Part shown: positions 30,776-41,180 of the stretch, in pieces | How positions within the stretch are numbered: the stretch's first letter is position 1 | Layout of the letters: the number at the start of each line of letters is the position of its first letter | Assembly: GCF_001465345.1 (NCBI RefSeq) | Contig: NZ_CP013655.1 | Span: forward strand, 1,662,673-1,726,672 | Source: Enterococcus rotai | Lineage (GTDB): Bacteria > Bacillota > Bacilli > Lactobacillales > Enterococcaceae | Direction of reading: 5' to 3' | DNA length: 64,000 nucleotides | The notes under the pieces: generated by a model | What the model saw: only the letters and a program-made list of their open reading frames with translations | Told to the model about the DNA's origin: nothing | Database searches by the model: none | Translations under genes and position numbers: made by a program

Positions 30776-32497
30776 GTGAGTATTATTATGGAACATGTCA
30801 AAAAGTACAAGCTGGAAGTTTCCATAGCCTTGATTACTGTTGTTGTCATGGTCATGTCGGCTTTATGGCAGCCTAAACTATTACAAAAAGTGCTAGAAGC
30901 AATTATTAAAGATGATAAGAGTCAAATGAAGGAACTTGGATTGTATTTGATCGGGATCGCAGGTTTGGGATTGATTGCCGGTGTCTTCAATACGATTTAT
31001 TCTGCTAAAGTCGCACAAGGTGTGAGTGCTGATATTCGTGAAGCAACATTCCGCAAGATCCAAACATTTTCATTTGGCAATATTGAAGAATTTTCAGCAG
31101 GCAATTTAGTGGTTCGTCTGACCAATGATGTGACTCAAATTCAAAACGTGATCATGATCGCATTGCAGTCATTATTTAGAATCCCGATCCTATTTATCGG
31201 AAGTTTTATTTTAGCGATGATGACATTGCCGCAATTGTGGTGGGTGATCGTATTGCTTGTTGTAGCAGTATTTATTATCACAGCCTTATCCTTTTCTCAA
31301 ATGGGCAAGCACTTTATGATCATTCAAACATTGATCGATAAAGTCAATGGCTTAGCCAAAGAAAATCTTTTAGGGATTCGCGTGGTTAAATCTTTTGTCC
31401 AAGAAAAAAATGAATTAAATCGTTTCACTAAGGTCAGTGAAGAATTGACGAAACATAATTTGATTGTAGGGACACTATTTTCTGTGATGATCCCATCATT
31501 TATGTTGGCAGCTAATCTAGCGGTTGTAGGATCGATTTTCCTTGTTAGTAACTTAGTTAAAGATGATCCAACTGTTATCGGCAGTATTGCATCATTTATG
31601 AGCTATTTAATGCAAATCATGATGGCTATCATTATCGGTGGAATGATGATGATGATGACTTCTCGTGCAGCTGTTTCTATCAAACGAATCAAAGAGGTGA
31701 TGGACACTGTTCCAGCACTGACTTACAAAGATGTACCCGAACAAGAGTTAAATGGCAGTGTTGTTTTTGACCATGTTAGTTTCCGCTATCCAGGAGATGA
31801 GACTGATACATTGAAAGATATTTCATTTTCTATTAAACCTGGTGAGATGATTGGGATCGTAGGAGCTACAGGAGCTGGTAAATCCACGCTAGCACAATTG
31901 ATTCCACGGTTGTTCGATCCATCTGAGGGAAGTGTAAAAGTTGGTGGAGTTGATTTGAAGGATGTTAATGAACGTAGCCTACGTAAAGCTGTGTCATTTG
32001 TTCTACAAAAAGCGATTCTTTTCTCCGGTACAATTTCACAAAATCTACGCCAAGGGAAAAAAGATGCCAATGAAGCAGATATGAGCCGTGCAACTGAAAT
32101 TGCTCAGGCTAAAGAATTTATCGAGAAATTAGCCTTACAATATGAAGCGCCAGTAGCTGAAAGAAGTAACAACTTTTCTGGCGGACAAAAACAACGTCTA
32201 TCCATTTCACGTGGTGTGATCGGAGATCCTAAGATCTTGATTCTTGACGACAGTACTAGTGCTTTGGATGCTCGATCAGAGCGTTTAGTTAGAGAAGCGT
32301 TAGATAACGATCTAAAAGAAACAACGACGATCGTAATTGCACAAAAAATTTCTTCTGTTGTTCATGCTGACCGAATTTTGGTGTTAGACAAAGGGCAATT
32401 AGTGGGTGAGGGAACTCACGAGGAGTTAGCGAAAACAAACCCTATTTATCAAGAAATCTACGAAACACAAAAAGGAAAGGATGAAAATAATGACTGA
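30776..32497 (+). CDS. efrA: Heterodimeric ABC multidrug exporter, degenerate-site half (EfrA-like)
   Basis: A 573-aa half-transporter: six TM helices (about 1-310) then an ATPase domain. Walker A is GATGAGKST (about 362-370) and the signature is [10 protein letters not shown]. Walker B ends in [10 protein letters not shown], with Asp replacing the catalytic Glu, and the H-loop reads IVIAQKIS, with Gln replacing His. These are hallmarks of the degenerate half of a heterodimeric exporter. The start is uncertain: GTG 30776 (after ttggga) or ATG 30788. It overlaps its partner by eight bases. The name efrA rests on my recollection of the enterococcal EfrAB sequence. Confidence 0.88.
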   Translation: MSIIMEHVKKYKLEVSIALITVVVMVMSALWQPKLLQKVLEAIIKDDKSQMKELGLYLIGIAGLGLIAGVFNTIYSAKVAQGVSADIREATFRKIQTFSFGNIEEFSAGNLVVRLTNDVTQIQNVIMIALQSLFRIPILFIGSFILAMMTLPQLWWVIVLLVVAVFIITALSFSQMGKHFMIIQTLIDKVNGLAKENLLGIRVVKSFVQEKNELNRFTKVSEELTKHNLIVGTLFSVMIPSFMLAANLAVVGSIFLVSNLVKDDPTVIGSIASFMSYLMQIMMAIIIGGMMMMMTSRAAVSIKRIKEVMDTVPALTYKDVPEQELNGSVVFDHVSFRYPGDETDTLKDISFSIKPGEMIGIVGATGAGKSTLAQLIPRLFDPSEGSVKVGGVDLKDVNERSLRKAVSFVLQKAILFSGTISQNLRQGKKDANEADMSRATEIAQAKEFIEKLALQYEAPVAERSNNFSGGQKQRLSISRGVIGDPKILILDDSTSALDARSERLVREALDNDLKETTTIVIAQKISSVVHADRILVLDKGQLVGEGTHEELAKTNPIYQEIYETQKGKDENND

Positions 32498-34259
32498 TTT
32501 AATAAGAGCAAGTAAATTCTTTTTTCATTATTTAAAACGGTACAAACTTTCCTTCTTGTTTATTTTTGTAACAATTGTTATTGCAACCTATTTACAGGTG
32601 AAAGCACCGCAATTTGTTGGTGAAGCAATTCAAGAATTAGCCAACTATGTAGGAGCTTTGATGCAAGGCATAGATGATAAAAGCAAGTTTATCGACATTA
32701 TCTGGAAGCTATTGATTTTCTATGTATTAACAAGTGCAGCTAATTTTATTTATAGTATTCTATTTACCCAAGTTGTTGGAAAGTCAACAAATCGGATGCG
32801 GATTGGATTGTTTAATAAATTAGAAAAATTAACGATCCGATTCTTTGATTCACATCAAGATGGCGAAATTTTGAGTCGATTTACAAGTGATTTGGATAAT
32901 ATCCAAAATAGCTTGAATCAAGCGTTACTCCAAGTCTTGACGAATGCTGCATTATTTGTTGGAATTTTGATTATGATGTTCCGTCAAAATGTTCAGTTAG
33001 CCTGGGCAACGATTGCCTCCACTCCTGTAGCGATTTTGATTGCAGTTGTTGTGATCAGTAAAGCGCGAAAATATGTTGATATTCAGCAAGATGAAGTTGG
33101 TAAACTGAATGGCTATATGGATGAAAAAATTAGTGGTCAACGAGTGATTATTACCAATGGCCTGCAAGAAGAAACGATTGATGGTTTCTTGGAGCATAAT
33201 GAAACAGTACGTAAAGCAACCTTTAAAGGGCAAGTTTATTCTGGTCTACTATTCCCGATGATGCAAGGGATGTCACTTGTTAACACAGCAATCGTGATTT
33301 TCTTTGGTGGTTGGTTAGCGTTGAATGGTGATTTAGAAAAGACTGTTGCATTAGGTTTAGTTGTAACCTTCGTTCAGTATTCACAACAATATTATCAACC
33401 GCTGATGCAAATTTCTTCAGGCTACAGTATGATCCAACTGGCGATTACAGGAGCCCGTCGATTAAATGAAATGTTCGATGAACCAGATGAAATCAATCCA
33501 AAAGATGGCAAGCAAATCAATGGAATCAACGAATCAGTAGCATTGAATCATGTTGATTTTGGCTATGATCCAGAAGTACCGATTTTAAAAGATGTATCGA
33601 TCAATGTCAGCAAAGGCGAGATGGTTGCGTTAGTTGGTCCGACAGGTTCAGGAAAAACAACGATCATGAACTTGTTAAATCGTTTTTATGATGTAAATAA
33701 CGGTTCAGTTACCTTTGATGGAACAGATATTCGAGAAATCGAATTAAGCAGTTTACGTTCGCATGTCGGAATCGTATTGCAAGACTCTGTGTTATTTTCT
33801 GGCACGATCCGTGCCAACATTGCTTTTGGGAATCCAGAAGCGACTGAGGATGAGATCATTGCTGCAGCCAAACAAGCGAATATTCATGAGTTTATCATGG
33901 AATTAGAAAATGGCTACGATACAGAAATCACTGAAGAAAATAACGTTTTCAGTACAGGTCAAAAACAATTGATCAGTATTGCTAGAACCATCATTACGAA
34001 TCCGTCATTATTGATTTTAGATGAAGCGACAAGTAATGTAGATACCGTTACAGAAGCGAAGATTCAAAAAGCGATGGATGAAGCAATCAAAGGTAGAACA
34101 AGCTTTGTAATTGCCCATCGATTGAAGACGATTTTGAATGCAGATCGCATCGTTGTTTTGAGAAATGGTGAAGTGATCGAAGAAGGAAATCATCATGAAC
34201 TATTGGAGCAGGATGGTTTTTATTCAGAGCTTTATCATAATCAGTTTGTATTTGAATAA
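32490..34259 (+). CDS. efrB: Heterodimeric ABC multidrug exporter, catalytic half (EfrB-like)
   Basis: A 589-aa half-transporter. The TM domain (about 1-320) is followed by an ATPase with Walker [10 protein letters not shown], canonical Walker [13 protein letters not shown] and H-loop VIAHRL. Its signature is altered (FSTGQKQL instead of SGGQ). The altered signature would face the degenerate Walker site of the partner, completing the usual one-active-site arrangement. Start ATG 32490 after aaagga, overlapping the end of the partner gene, so translation is coupled. The stop is followed by a strong terminator. Confidence 0.9.
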   Translation: MTDLIRASKFFFHYLKRYKLSFLFIFVTIVIATYLQVKAPQFVGEAIQELANYVGALMQGIDDKSKFIDIIWKLLIFYVLTSAANFIYSILFTQVVGKSTNRMRIGLFNKLEKLTIRFFDSHQDGEILSRFTSDLDNIQNSLNQALLQVLTNAALFVGILIMMFRQNVQLAWATIASTPVAILIAVVVISKARKYVDIQQDEVGKLNGYMDEKISGQRVIITNGLQEETIDGFLEHNETVRKATFKGQVYSGLLFPMMQGMSLVNTAIVIFFGGWLALNGDLEKTVALGLVVTFVQYSQQYYQPLMQISSGYSMIQLAITGARRLNEMFDEPDEINPKDGKQINGINESVALNHVDFGYDPEVPILKDVSINVSKGEMVALVGPTGSGKTTIMNLLNRFYDVNNGSVTFDGTDIREIELSSLRSHVGIVLQDSVLFSGTIRANIAFGNPEATEDEIIAAAKQANIHEFIMELENGYDTEITEENNVFSTGQKQLISIARTIITNPSLLILDEATSNVDTVTEAKIQKAMDEAIKGRTSFVIAHRLKTILNADRIVVLRNGEVIEEGNHHELLEQDGFYSELYHNQFVFE

Positions 34260-34265
34260 ACGGCT

Positions 34266-34308
34266 AAAAAAACTTGAGCCTTGCGTAAAGCGAGACTCAA
34301 GTTTTTTA
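34266..34308. terminator. Terminator shared by the ABC exporter and the methyltransferase gene
   Basis: aaaaaaacttgag pairs with ctcaagtttttt, loop of about 17 nt. Lies between convergent genes. Confidence 0.88.
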
Positions 34309-34335
34309 TTTACATACTCTGTTTGTTAAGGCATC

Positions 34336-34899
34336 TTATTTTCTCTCAATACAAAACAAAATCGGCGGGTTATTCTTCTGATTAATAAATTGATAAGTCA
34401 GTACACTGTATTCTTCTTGTGGTAGTTGTTGACAATAGTCTTGTACCATAGCCAATTCAGCTTCACCACCAGTATGTCCATAATAAACAACTAAAACGAT
34501 CCGTCCTTTAGATTCTAATCTAGCAAGAAGGGCATCTAAAGCTTGTTTCGTTGTATCTGGTTTTGTGATGATCTGCTTATCACTTTTAGGCAGGTAGCCT
34601 AGGTTGAAAATAGCAGCTCGCAATGTTGTTTCTTTTGGGATAATCGTTGCGATTGTTTCATGACCTTGATGGACTAGACGTACTTGCTCTCTTACTCCTG
34701 ATTCCACAAGTTTTTTCTCAGTATTTTGCAGCGCTTGTTCTTGAACATCAAAAGCATAGACTAACCCATTCAAGCCGACAAGTTGCGCCAGAAACGCTGT
34801 ATCATGTCCATTACCCATTGTAGCATCCACAACCGTATCACCAGTTTGAATCACTTCTTTTAACAATGTATGGCTAAAACGCATCGCAGTTTGTAGCAT
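34336..34899 (-). CDS. mnmM: Class I SAM methyltransferase, YtqB/MnmM-like
   Basis: A 187-aa SAM-binding protein with motif I VVDATMGNGHDT (about residues 23-34) and the family motif FNLGYLPKSDK. It matches the YtqB (MnmM) family, which methylates the aminomethyl group of 5-aminomethyl-2-thiouridine at tRNA position 34 in Gram-positive bacteria. The gene follows the radical SAM gene with a one-base TGATG overlap, as in the ytqAB pair. ATG 34899 is chosen; a TTG one codon earlier is possible and is closer to the AGGGGG site. Confidence 0.88.
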   Translation of the reverse strand: MLQTAMRFSHTLLKEVIQTGDTVVDATMGNGHDTAFLAQLVGLNGLVYAFDVQEQALQNTEKKLVESGVREQVRLVHQGHETIATIIPKETTLRAAIFNLGYLPKSDKQIITKPDTTKQALDALLARLESKGRIVLVVYYGHTGGEAELAMVQDYCQQLPQEEYSVLTYQFINQKNNPPILFCIERK

Positions 34900-35867
34900 C
34901 AAATAAGAACCCCCTTTGTATCACGGACATTATAGATTCCTTGCATACTATTGCGCTGTTTCATTTCATCATCGATCGCATTTAATACTTCCCATTTTTT
35001 CAAGCTCCACATAGGACCAACTAAAGCATCAGTTGGAGCATCACCGGTCAGTCGATGAATCACGATCTCTGGCGGGATCATCTCTAACTGATCACAAATG
35101 ACATTGACGTAATTTTCTCGAGTCATCAATTGTAGTCGACCTTCATGGTAATCACGTAACATTCGTGTGTTTGTCATTAAATGTAGTAGATGCAGTTTGA
35201 TTCCTTGGATATCCGAATCAAGAATTGTTCGGCGTACATTTTCACGCATCATCTCTAAACTTTCACCAGGTAATCCGTTGATTAAATGTGTACAAACACG
35301 AATATTATGTTTGCGCAATTTTCCAACGCCCTCTAAATAGGTTTGATAGTTGTGAGCTCTGTTAATTGTATGACTAGTGGTTTCGTACGTCGTCTGTAGC
35401 CCTAACTCGACCCACAAATAAAAACGTTGATTCAGCTCAGCTAAATAATTGACGACATCATCAGGCAAACAATCTGGACGGGTACCAATCGAAATACCGA
35501 CAACACCTTTTTCATTCACAACTTGCTCAAATCGATGTCGAATTACTTCGACAGGTGCATGGGTATTAGTGAAATTTTGGAAATAAACGATATATTGATC
35601 GACCTGAGGCCATTTTTTATGCATCATGTGCACTTCTTTTTGAAATTGAATCGGCAAGGGATCTTGAGGTGCTACGATCATATCTCCTGATCCAGAAACA
35701 CTACAAAAAGTACACCCCCCTTTTGCAACTGTCCCATCACGGTTCGGGCAATCAAATCCGCCGTCTAAAGGTACTTTGAAGATTTTTCCGCCAAACTGTT
35801 GACGTAAAGCATAATTCCACGTGTGATAACGTTTGTTGGGATCTTCAGTATAATCAAAATCAGACAT
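34899..35867 (-). CDS. Radical SAM protein, YtqA/MnmL-like (TIGR01212)
   Basis: A 322-aa radical SAM enzyme with the distinctive cluster motif CPNRDGTVAKGGCTFC (cysteines about 40, 52 and 55). The family (YtqA) works with YtqB in an alternative route for modifying the tRNA wobble uridine; I recall it being named MnmL. Start choice: ATG 35867 is spaced correctly from AAGAAG; ATG 35873 would add two residues but crowds the ribosome site. Co-transcribed with the PAP2 gene upstream and the methyltransferase downstream. Confidence 0.9.
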   Translation of the reverse strand: MSDFDYTEDPNKRYHTWNYALRQQFGGKIFKVPLDGGFDCPNRDGTVAKGGCTFCSVSGSGDMIVAPQDPLPIQFQKEVHMMHKKWPQVDQYIVYFQNFTNTHAPVEVIRHRFEQVVNEKGVVGISIGTRPDCLPDDVVNYLAELNQRFYLWVELGLQTTYETTSHTINRAHNYQTYLEGVGKLRKHNIRVCTHLINGLPGESLEMMRENVRRTILDSDIQGIKLHLLHLMTNTRMLRDYHEGRLQLMTRENYVNVICDQLEMIPPEIVIHRLTGDAPTDALVGPMWSLKKWEVLNAIDDEMKQRNSMQGIYNVRDTKGVLI

Positions 35868-35881
35868 GTTCATTCTTCTTT

Positions 35882-36532
35882 CTATTGTTGTTTGCTTTTA
35901 AAACGCCAGATAAAGCGTTTTTCTAAATAAATCGGATAGGTCATTAATAGCCAAGCTAAACCAAAACAGAAGCCACCTAAAACGTCACTCGGGAAATGAA
36001 CCCCAGCATAAATACGGCTGATACCGATCAGTAAAATACCAAAACCTAAGATAATTTGTAAAAATAAACAAAGTTTTTTTTGTTTAATAAATTGCGGTAA
36101 AAGTAAAATAATCGTTCCATATAATAACACGCTTCCCGTAGAATGCCCGCTAGGAAAGCTGTAACTATGTTCTGTGACCAAATGATCCAAGGTTGGACGC
36201 GGCCGCATAAATACTAACTTGATCAATGGATTCGCCACACCAGCAATCAAAGCTGTATTGATCAAAAGCCAAAACATTTCTGCATAGTATTTTCCTCTAT
36301 AGAAGATGAACGCAATCGCAAAAGTAAGTATTCCAACAGTCAAAGGATCTGCAAATTTTGTATACCAAATAAAAAACTGATTGGCAGAAGGATAAGGCGT
36401 CCGTACGAGTGTGGTGATGGTTTGGTCAAACCCTTTCAACCAGCCAGGATAAAAACGGACGACATAACCTAGGAACATAAAGACAACTAAAAAACAGCTG
36501 CCTGCAAATTGATAGTATAATTTATTTTTCAT
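35882..36532 (-). CDS. PAP2 family membrane phosphatase
   Basis: A 216-aa integral membrane protein with about six TM segments. The three phosphatase motifs are present: K-x6-RP as KLVFMRPRP, PSGH as SFPSGHS, and SR-x5-H-x3-D as SRIYAGVHFPSD. It probably dephosphorylates a lipid such as undecaprenyl pyrophosphate or phosphatidylglycerophosphate. First gene of the minus-strand unit with the tRNA modification pair, ending nine bases before it. Confidence 0.92.
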   Translation of the reverse strand: MKNKLYYQFAGSCFLVVFMFLGYVVRFYPGWLKGFDQTITTLVRTPYPSANQFFIWYTKFADPLTVGILTFAIAFIFYRGKYYAEMFWLLINTALIAGVANPLIKLVFMRPRPTLDHLVTEHSYSFPSGHSTGSVLLYGTIILLLPQFIKQKKLCLFLQIILGFGILLIGISRIYAGVHFPSDVLGGFCFGLAWLLMTYPIYLEKRFIWRFKSKQQ

Positions 36533-36602
36533 AAAAGATCCTTTCCAAATTAGCTAAAATTCATTATAACATCAAATAAATAAGAACACATCTGAGAATA
36601 TC

Positions 36603-36651
36603 GAAAAAAAGAAGCCTATACAAAAACTTTAAAAGTTCCAGTATAGGCTCT
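36603..36651 (-). terminator. Terminator of the DUF4097/HAAS operon
   Basis: On the minus strand agcctatac pairs with gtataggct, with inner aactttt/aaagttt pairing possible, followed by a T-rich run (ttcttttttt). Confidence 0.88.
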
Positions 36652-36666
36652 AAAAGCGATAGAAAA

Positions 36667-37698
36667 TTAATCATCTTCTCCATCTTCATACTCTGATGGT
36701 CCCTCAACCGAAATATCACCAGAATTTGTTTGCAATGTAAATGTTTTCGTTCCTTTTCCTCGTGTATAAGAAGTTCTCTCTTTACCAAAAATCATACTGT
36801 CACCTAGCTTAGTTTTAGTTTTGATCGTTACGTCATATAAAACTTCTTCTGTATGCAAATCAATACTACCTTGTTGTGTTTCGACAAACAATTCTTTAGG
36901 AATCTCAGTTCCATATAATGAAAAATCACCATTGATGCTTTTGACTTTCGCTTGACCTTTAAGATCAGTTACTTGGATTTCACCATTGGTTGATTCGATT
37001 GTAGAAATTCCTTTGGCAGTATTTATATAGATATCGCCAGACGTACTAGTAGCAGACCAAGTAGAAGCAGCAAAATCATTTACTTGAAGCTTACCGTTTG
37101 TTGTTTTAAGTGTTGCTTTGTCGGCTCGAACCTCACTATAAATATTAAGGTCACCATCAGCTGTTTCTATCGCTAATTTTTCTGCATTGATATCATTCAC
37201 ATTAATATCTGGATTATTCAGAGTGATGTTTAATTCTTTTGTTTGAACCGTTGAAAGATTGATTGTTCCAGTTGCTTTACCATCAATGATTAAACGCTCA
37301 GTATCATCTGGAATCGTTAAGGTTACGGCTGAACCTCTATCAAAAAGATCAAATTTTAATCCGTCAAATTCCAGTTTTTTCTTGTCACTGTTTGCTGAAA
37401 TAGCTAATTGATTGTCTTTTTCTTTAACATCTAGTGAGCTTTCAAGTGAAACTGGTACAGAACTTCGAGTCTGCATCGTTACCTTATTTGTATTTTCGGT
37501 CAAAATATAAAATTCAGCATTCCCTGAAAGATCAAGATGAATTTCTTTTGTACTTTGTTTATTTTTTATTTCGTAATTTTGCGTTTTCATGTCTGTCATA
37601 GAATGTTCAGCGCGTCTAAAATAAACGGCACTGCCTATTCCGCCGATGATCATAGCTAAAACTCCGATGGTTAGAAAAAAAGCAGTTGTCTTCTTCAT
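36667..37698 (-). CDS. DUF4097 beta-strand repeat membrane protein
   Basis: A 343-aa protein with one N-terminal TM helix (about 5-27) and a long extracytoplasmic beta-repeat region of the DUF4097 type, visible as recurring short strands with T/N-G-D-I turns (for example TADGDLNIYS, TTNGKLQV, TSGDIYI, TNGEIQV). Related domains occur in LiaX, the daptomycin-response protein of enterococci, and in YvlB-like proteins. It ends with an acidic EDGEDD tail. It starts two bases after the stop of the HAAS gene, so the two are translated in series. Confidence 0.87.
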   Translation of the reverse strand: MKKTTAFFLTIGVLAMIIGGIGSAVYFRRAEHSMTDMKTQNYEIKNKQSTKEIHLDLSGNAEFYILTENTNKVTMQTRSSVPVSLESSLDVKEKDNQLAISANSDKKKLEFDGLKFDLFDRGSAVTLTIPDDTERLIIDGKATGTINLSTVQTKELNITLNNPDINVNDINAEKLAIETADGDLNIYSEVRADKATLKTTNGKLQVNDFAASTWSATSTSGDIYINTAKGISTIESTNGEIQVTDLKGQAKVKSINGDFSLYGTEIPKELFVETQQGSIDLHTEEVLYDVTIKTKTKLGDSMIFGKERTSYTRGKGTKTFTLQTNSGDISVEGPSEYEDGEDD

Positions 37699-37699
37699 A

Positions 37700-38356
37700 C
37701 TAAATCTCTCCTCTTAAAACGCGAATATTCCACTGTAGATAGTGTCTTAGCACTTTTCCAAAGAATTTCGTTAAAGGTGTCAGAATCAACAATCCGATAA
37801 CTCCGGCACCAGAAAGAAAAATACTAAAGAAGAGCTGGAACATAGTGCCATCATTAAAGCCAGCAAAAACGGAGATACCTCCTAAAATTGGTGAAAATAA
37901 GAAAAGAACAGCAACCAACCAACCAGAGAATACAACCATGATAGCAGCAAAAATCATCCAAAACATAAAAAGAAAATTAAATGCAAGGACACCTGCAACC
38001 TGACAGAACCGAACGAATCCGCTATGATGTGGACGTTCATAAGAGCGATATGTATCGTCATAAGGATGTTCCGATGCTTCTTCATAGTAATAGTCATCAT
38101 TTACAATTGGCTGAATTTCTTGCCAGCCATCTCGTTCCAATTTTTTCTCTGGAACATTGATATTAAATTCTTGTAAGATTTCTTCAGCGATTCCTCGTGG
38201 TTTTCCAAGGCTCTTGGCAATTTGTTCCTCTGTTTCTCCAGCCGCGGACCGTTCTTCAAAAATTGTTTCATATTTATTTAAAATAAACGATTGCTGTTGA
38301 GTTGTCAGAGGTTTTAAATAGATCTTCAATTCGATCAAAAAGTGTTCTTTATTCAT
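37700..38356 (-). CDS. HAAS-domain (DUF1700) membrane protein
   Basis: A 218-aa protein. The N-terminal helical HAAS/DUF1700 domain (about 1-75, FLIELKIYLKPL and SLGKPRGIAEEIL) is followed by an acidic linker and three or four TM helices (about 110-200). Start ATG 38356 after GGGGGA; an in-frame longer start lacks a ribosome site. In Firmicutes such proteins pair with DUF4097 proteins and often a PadR regulator. No PadR gene is adjacent here. A role in the envelope-stress response is inferred from this pairing. Confidence 0.85.
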   Translation of the reverse strand: MNKEHFLIELKIYLKPLTTQQQSFILNKYETIFEERSAAGETEEQIAKSLGKPRGIAEEILQEFNINVPEKKLERDGWQEIQPIVNDDYYYEEASEHPYDDTYRSYERPHHSGFVRFCQVAGVLAFNFLFMFWMIFAAIMVVFSGWLVAVLFLFSPILGGISVFAGFNDGTMFQLFFSIFLSGAGVIGLLILTPLTKFFGKVLRHYLQWNIRVLRGEI

Positions 38357-38648
38357 TTTTTTCCCCCATTTCATTTTACGATCCTGTAACTTCTTCTCCA
38401 CTATAATTTTTTTTTGAGGGAATAACAAGCCCTTAATCCAAAAATCAGCCTAAGGTAAAGAAGGGAATCAGTCTTGAGACCTAGTTGTTAAAAATGAAAA
38501 AGGATTTAAGTAAAATAATAATAAATAGAATAGGTTTTTATTTGCATTTTATAGGAAGAAAAGATTAAAAAATATTTCTATTTTCTTTGAAAAAAGGGTA
38601 TACTATAATTTAAAGAATACTTTTTTTAGAAAATTCGGAGGATATATT

Positions 38649-40733
38649 ATGGAGAAGTACAAATTGTCAAGAAAAGAGCGGAGGAAGGCCGAACAGAATA
38701 AGTTTGCTTATGGCCAGTTAAAAAAAGGGACAACTGTGCTTAGTTCCGCAATCGTGGTTTCATCGATTGCTGCACCGATTGTCGCACCCAAAATAGCTGA
38801 AGCCGCAGAAGATCAAGATGCTAGTGCACAAGTAAGTTACTCAGATACACCTACACATACAGAAGGCGTTCAAACACAAACGACGACTGACACAAACGAT
38901 TCGATGACACAAGAGACAGAAACGACAGCACCTGAGTCTTCAAGTGAAGAGACGTCTGGAACACAAGAATCATCTGAATTAAATACATCAGAAACAACCC
39001 AAAGTACTGAGCCTACTGAAACGACAGAAGCATCAACTGACTCTTCAACAACTGAAACCGAAGAACCAGAAGTACCAGAAACACCAAATCTTGCGATGCG
39101 TTCAGCATTTTCTGCACAATCTAGAAGTATCAGTCCAAGTACGTTTATTGCTGATATCGCTGGACATGCCCAATCTGTAGCCGCTGCAAATGATTTATAT
39201 GCTTCTGTAATGATGGCTCAAGCAATTCTTGAAAGTGACTGGGGAAGAAGTACTCTTTCTGCAGCACCAAACCATAATTTATTCGGGATCAAGGGGAGCT
39301 ACCAAGGACAATCAGTTACGATGAAAACTTGGGAAGTACTCAATGGTCAATGGGTTCAAGTCAATGCTGCGTTTAGAAAATATCCTTCCTATTCAGAATC
39401 ATTTAGTGATAATGCATACGTTTTGAGAAACACATCATTTCAAGCAGGCGTTTATTACTATTCTGGTGCTTGGAAAAGTAATACAAATTCATACCGAGAT
39501 GCAACTGCATGGTTAACGGGACGTTATGCAACAGACCCTAGCTATAATTCAAAACTAAATAATATTATTACAACGTATAATTTAACACAATATGATACTC
39601 CTTCATCAGGCGGTGGTAATACTGGTGGAAGTACAGGAGAAGGTAATACAGGCGGTAATGGCAATACAGGAGGCAACACAGGTGGCGAGACAAGCGGCCA
39701 AGATGTGACACATACAGTAAAAGCTGGTGATAGCCTTTGGGCATTGTCTGCTAAATACGGCACATCGATCGCAAACATCAAGAGCTGGAACAAGCTTTCT
39801 AGTGATGTCATTTATGTGGGTCAAAAACTGATTGTGAAAAAAGGCTCTGGCAATACAGGGGGCAACAATAACGGTAATACTGGCGGTAATACAGGAGGCT
39901 CTGGCAACACGGGTGGTTCTGGTAATGCTGGAACAACAAACACGTACTACACAGTAAAATCAGGTGACTCATTATGGGCGATTGCCAATGCAAATGGTAT
40001 TAGTCTTACTAATTTACGCCAATGGAACAATTTAAGTGGAGATATGATTTATCCTGGACAAAAACTAATTGTGAAAAAAGGTGCTGGTAACGCTGGTGGT
40101 GGTAGCACAGGCGGCAATACTGGCGGTTCTGGTAACACAGGTGGTTCCGGCAATACTGGAACAACAAATGCGAATTACACAGTAAAAGCAGGCGACTCAT
40201 TATGGGCGATTGCCAATGCGAATGGTGTTAGTATTGCTAATTTACGTCAATGGAACAATCTTAGCGGAGATATGATTTATCCTGGACAAAAATTGATCGT
40301 GAAAAAGGGTTCCGGCAGCACTGGTGGTAATACGAGTGGCGGCAATAGCGGCTCAACAGGTAGCACAGGTGGTTCAAATAATGCTGGAACAACAACAGGT
40401 TCGTACACAGTAAAAGCAGGTGATTCTCTTTGGGCAATTGCCAATGCGAATGGTGTAAGTATTGCTAATCTACGTCAATGGAATAATTTAAGCGGAGATA
40501 TGATTTATCCTGGTCAAAAATTAATCGTGAAAAAAGGAACTGGCGGCTCTGCTGGCTCATCGAATACTGGTAATCAAGGCGGCGGACAAACAACAGGTTC
40601 GCATTCTGTAAAAAGTGGCGACACTTTATGGGGACTTGCTCAAAAATATGGAACCAGCGTTCAAAGAATCAAACAACTAAACGGTTTATCTGGCGATATC
40701 ATTTATATTGGTCAAACGCTGAAAGTAAAATAA
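38649..40733 (+). CDS. AtlA-like autolysin, GH73 glucosaminidase with five LysM domains
   Basis: A 694-aa secreted cell-wall hydrolase. The long signal peptide has an unusual basic N-terminus (SRKERRKAEQ). A Ser/Thr/Glu-rich region (about 55-155) precedes a GH73 N-acetylglucosaminidase domain (about 160-315), with the likely catalytic Glu in QAILESDWG. Five LysM modules (from about residue 354) are separated by Gly/Asn/Thr-rich linkers. It cuts peptidoglycan to separate daughter cells. E. faecalis AtlA has six LysM modules as I recall, so one may be missing here. A TATAAT lies at 38604. Confidence 0.92.
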   Translation: MEKYKLSRKERRKAEQNKFAYGQLKKGTTVLSSAIVVSSIAAPIVAPKIAEAAEDQDASAQVSYSDTPTHTEGVQTQTTTDTNDSMTQETETTAPESSSEETSGTQESSELNTSETTQSTEPTETTEASTDSSTTETEEPEVPETPNLAMRSAFSAQSRSISPSTFIADIAGHAQSVAAANDLYASVMMAQAILESDWGRSTLSAAPNHNLFGIKGSYQGQSVTMKTWEVLNGQWVQVNAAFRKYPSYSESFSDNAYVLRNTSFQAGVYYYSGAWKSNTNSYRDATAWLTGRYATDPSYNSKLNNIITTYNLTQYDTPSSGGGNTGGSTGEGNTGGNGNTGGNTGGETSGQDVTHTVKAGDSLWALSAKYGTSIANIKSWNKLSSDVIYVGQKLIVKKGSGNTGGNNNGNTGGNTGGSGNTGGSGNAGTTNTYYTVKSGDSLWAIANANGISLTNLRQWNNLSGDMIYPGQKLIVKKGAGNAGGGSTGGNTGGSGNTGGSGNTGTTNANYTVKAGDSLWAIANANGVSIANLRQWNNLSGDMIYPGQKLIVKKGSGSTGGNTSGGNSGSTGSTGGSNNAGTTTGSYTVKAGDSLWAIANANGVSIANLRQWNNLSGDMIYPGQKLIVKKGTGGSAGSSNTGNQGGGQTTGSHSVKSGDTLWGLAQKYGTSVQRIKQLNGLSGDIIYIGQTLKVK
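39607..40602 (+). repeat. LysM and Gly-rich linker repeats in the autolysin gene
   Basis: Modules 2-4 (from about 39948, 40170 and 40401) are nearly identical in DNA, and the Gly/Asn/Ser linkers between them vary in length. Module number could change by unequal recombination. Confidence 0.85.
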
Positions 40734-40785
40734 AAGATTGAACTTGACTTGAATATTTGGTAGTATGATAGCATACAGAATATAG

Positions 40786-41034
40786 CGAAACAGTGAAAAG
40801 GAATAGTAGAAAGAACCATGTTTTAGAGAGCGTATGGTTGGTGAAAATACGCACAGAAGCTTTCGAACTCGCCTTTGAGTTATTTTACTGAACAAGTATA
40901 AAAAATCCACTTTACTAAGTAAAATCGGCGGCGGTCGTTACAACGCTGAGGCTTGTATCTATACAAGTGAATTTAGGTGGTACCACGTTGTCAATTATAC
41001 GTCCTATAGGAGTTTTTCCTGTAGGGCGTTTTTG
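40786..41034 (+). promoter_or_regulatory. T-box leader of leuS (specifier CTC, Leu)
   Basis: Conserved T-box core aggtggtaccacg at 40975-40987, stem I with agagagcg and ggttggtga, and specifier candidate CTC (Leu) at 40868-40870 after cgaa. It is followed by a terminator hairpin gtcctataggag/cctgtagggc plus Ts (40999-41034). Uncharged leucine tRNA should allow read-through into leuS. Confidence 0.92.
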
Positions 41035-41180
41035 TTGCAAATCACAGGGAGCGAAGTAACCATACTAGTGAATCACCAAAAGCCTAGATCTAAAAAAGTT
41101 AAGAGATGGTAAGTAAATCACCATTAAGGTCTTAAATGATCAAAGCTAGGCTACGCCAGAGTAGATGAGATGATGCACAA
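41034..41180 (+). repeat. Terminator-associated repeat, copy 3 (rearranged)
   Basis: Starts at the T-box terminator (tttttgttgcaaatcac) and holds gagcgaagt, actagtgaatcacc and, at 41150-41180, ccagagtagatga. The order and gaps differ from other copies. It lies between the T-box and the leuS start; to 41262 nothing else is recognised. Confidence 0.7.

Noticed and set aside
36564-36788. 74-codon frame on the minus strand overlapping the DUF4097 C-terminus
   Set aside because: It overlaps the DUF4097 gene in another frame and reads through its terminator.
39542-40200. Antisense frames in the autolysin gene
   Set aside because: Low-complexity shadows of the Gly/Thr-rich linkers on the opposite strand.
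39607-40602. CRISPR or satellite repeat
   Set aside because: The repeats are in-frame LysM modules and Gly-rich linkers of a clear coding sequence.
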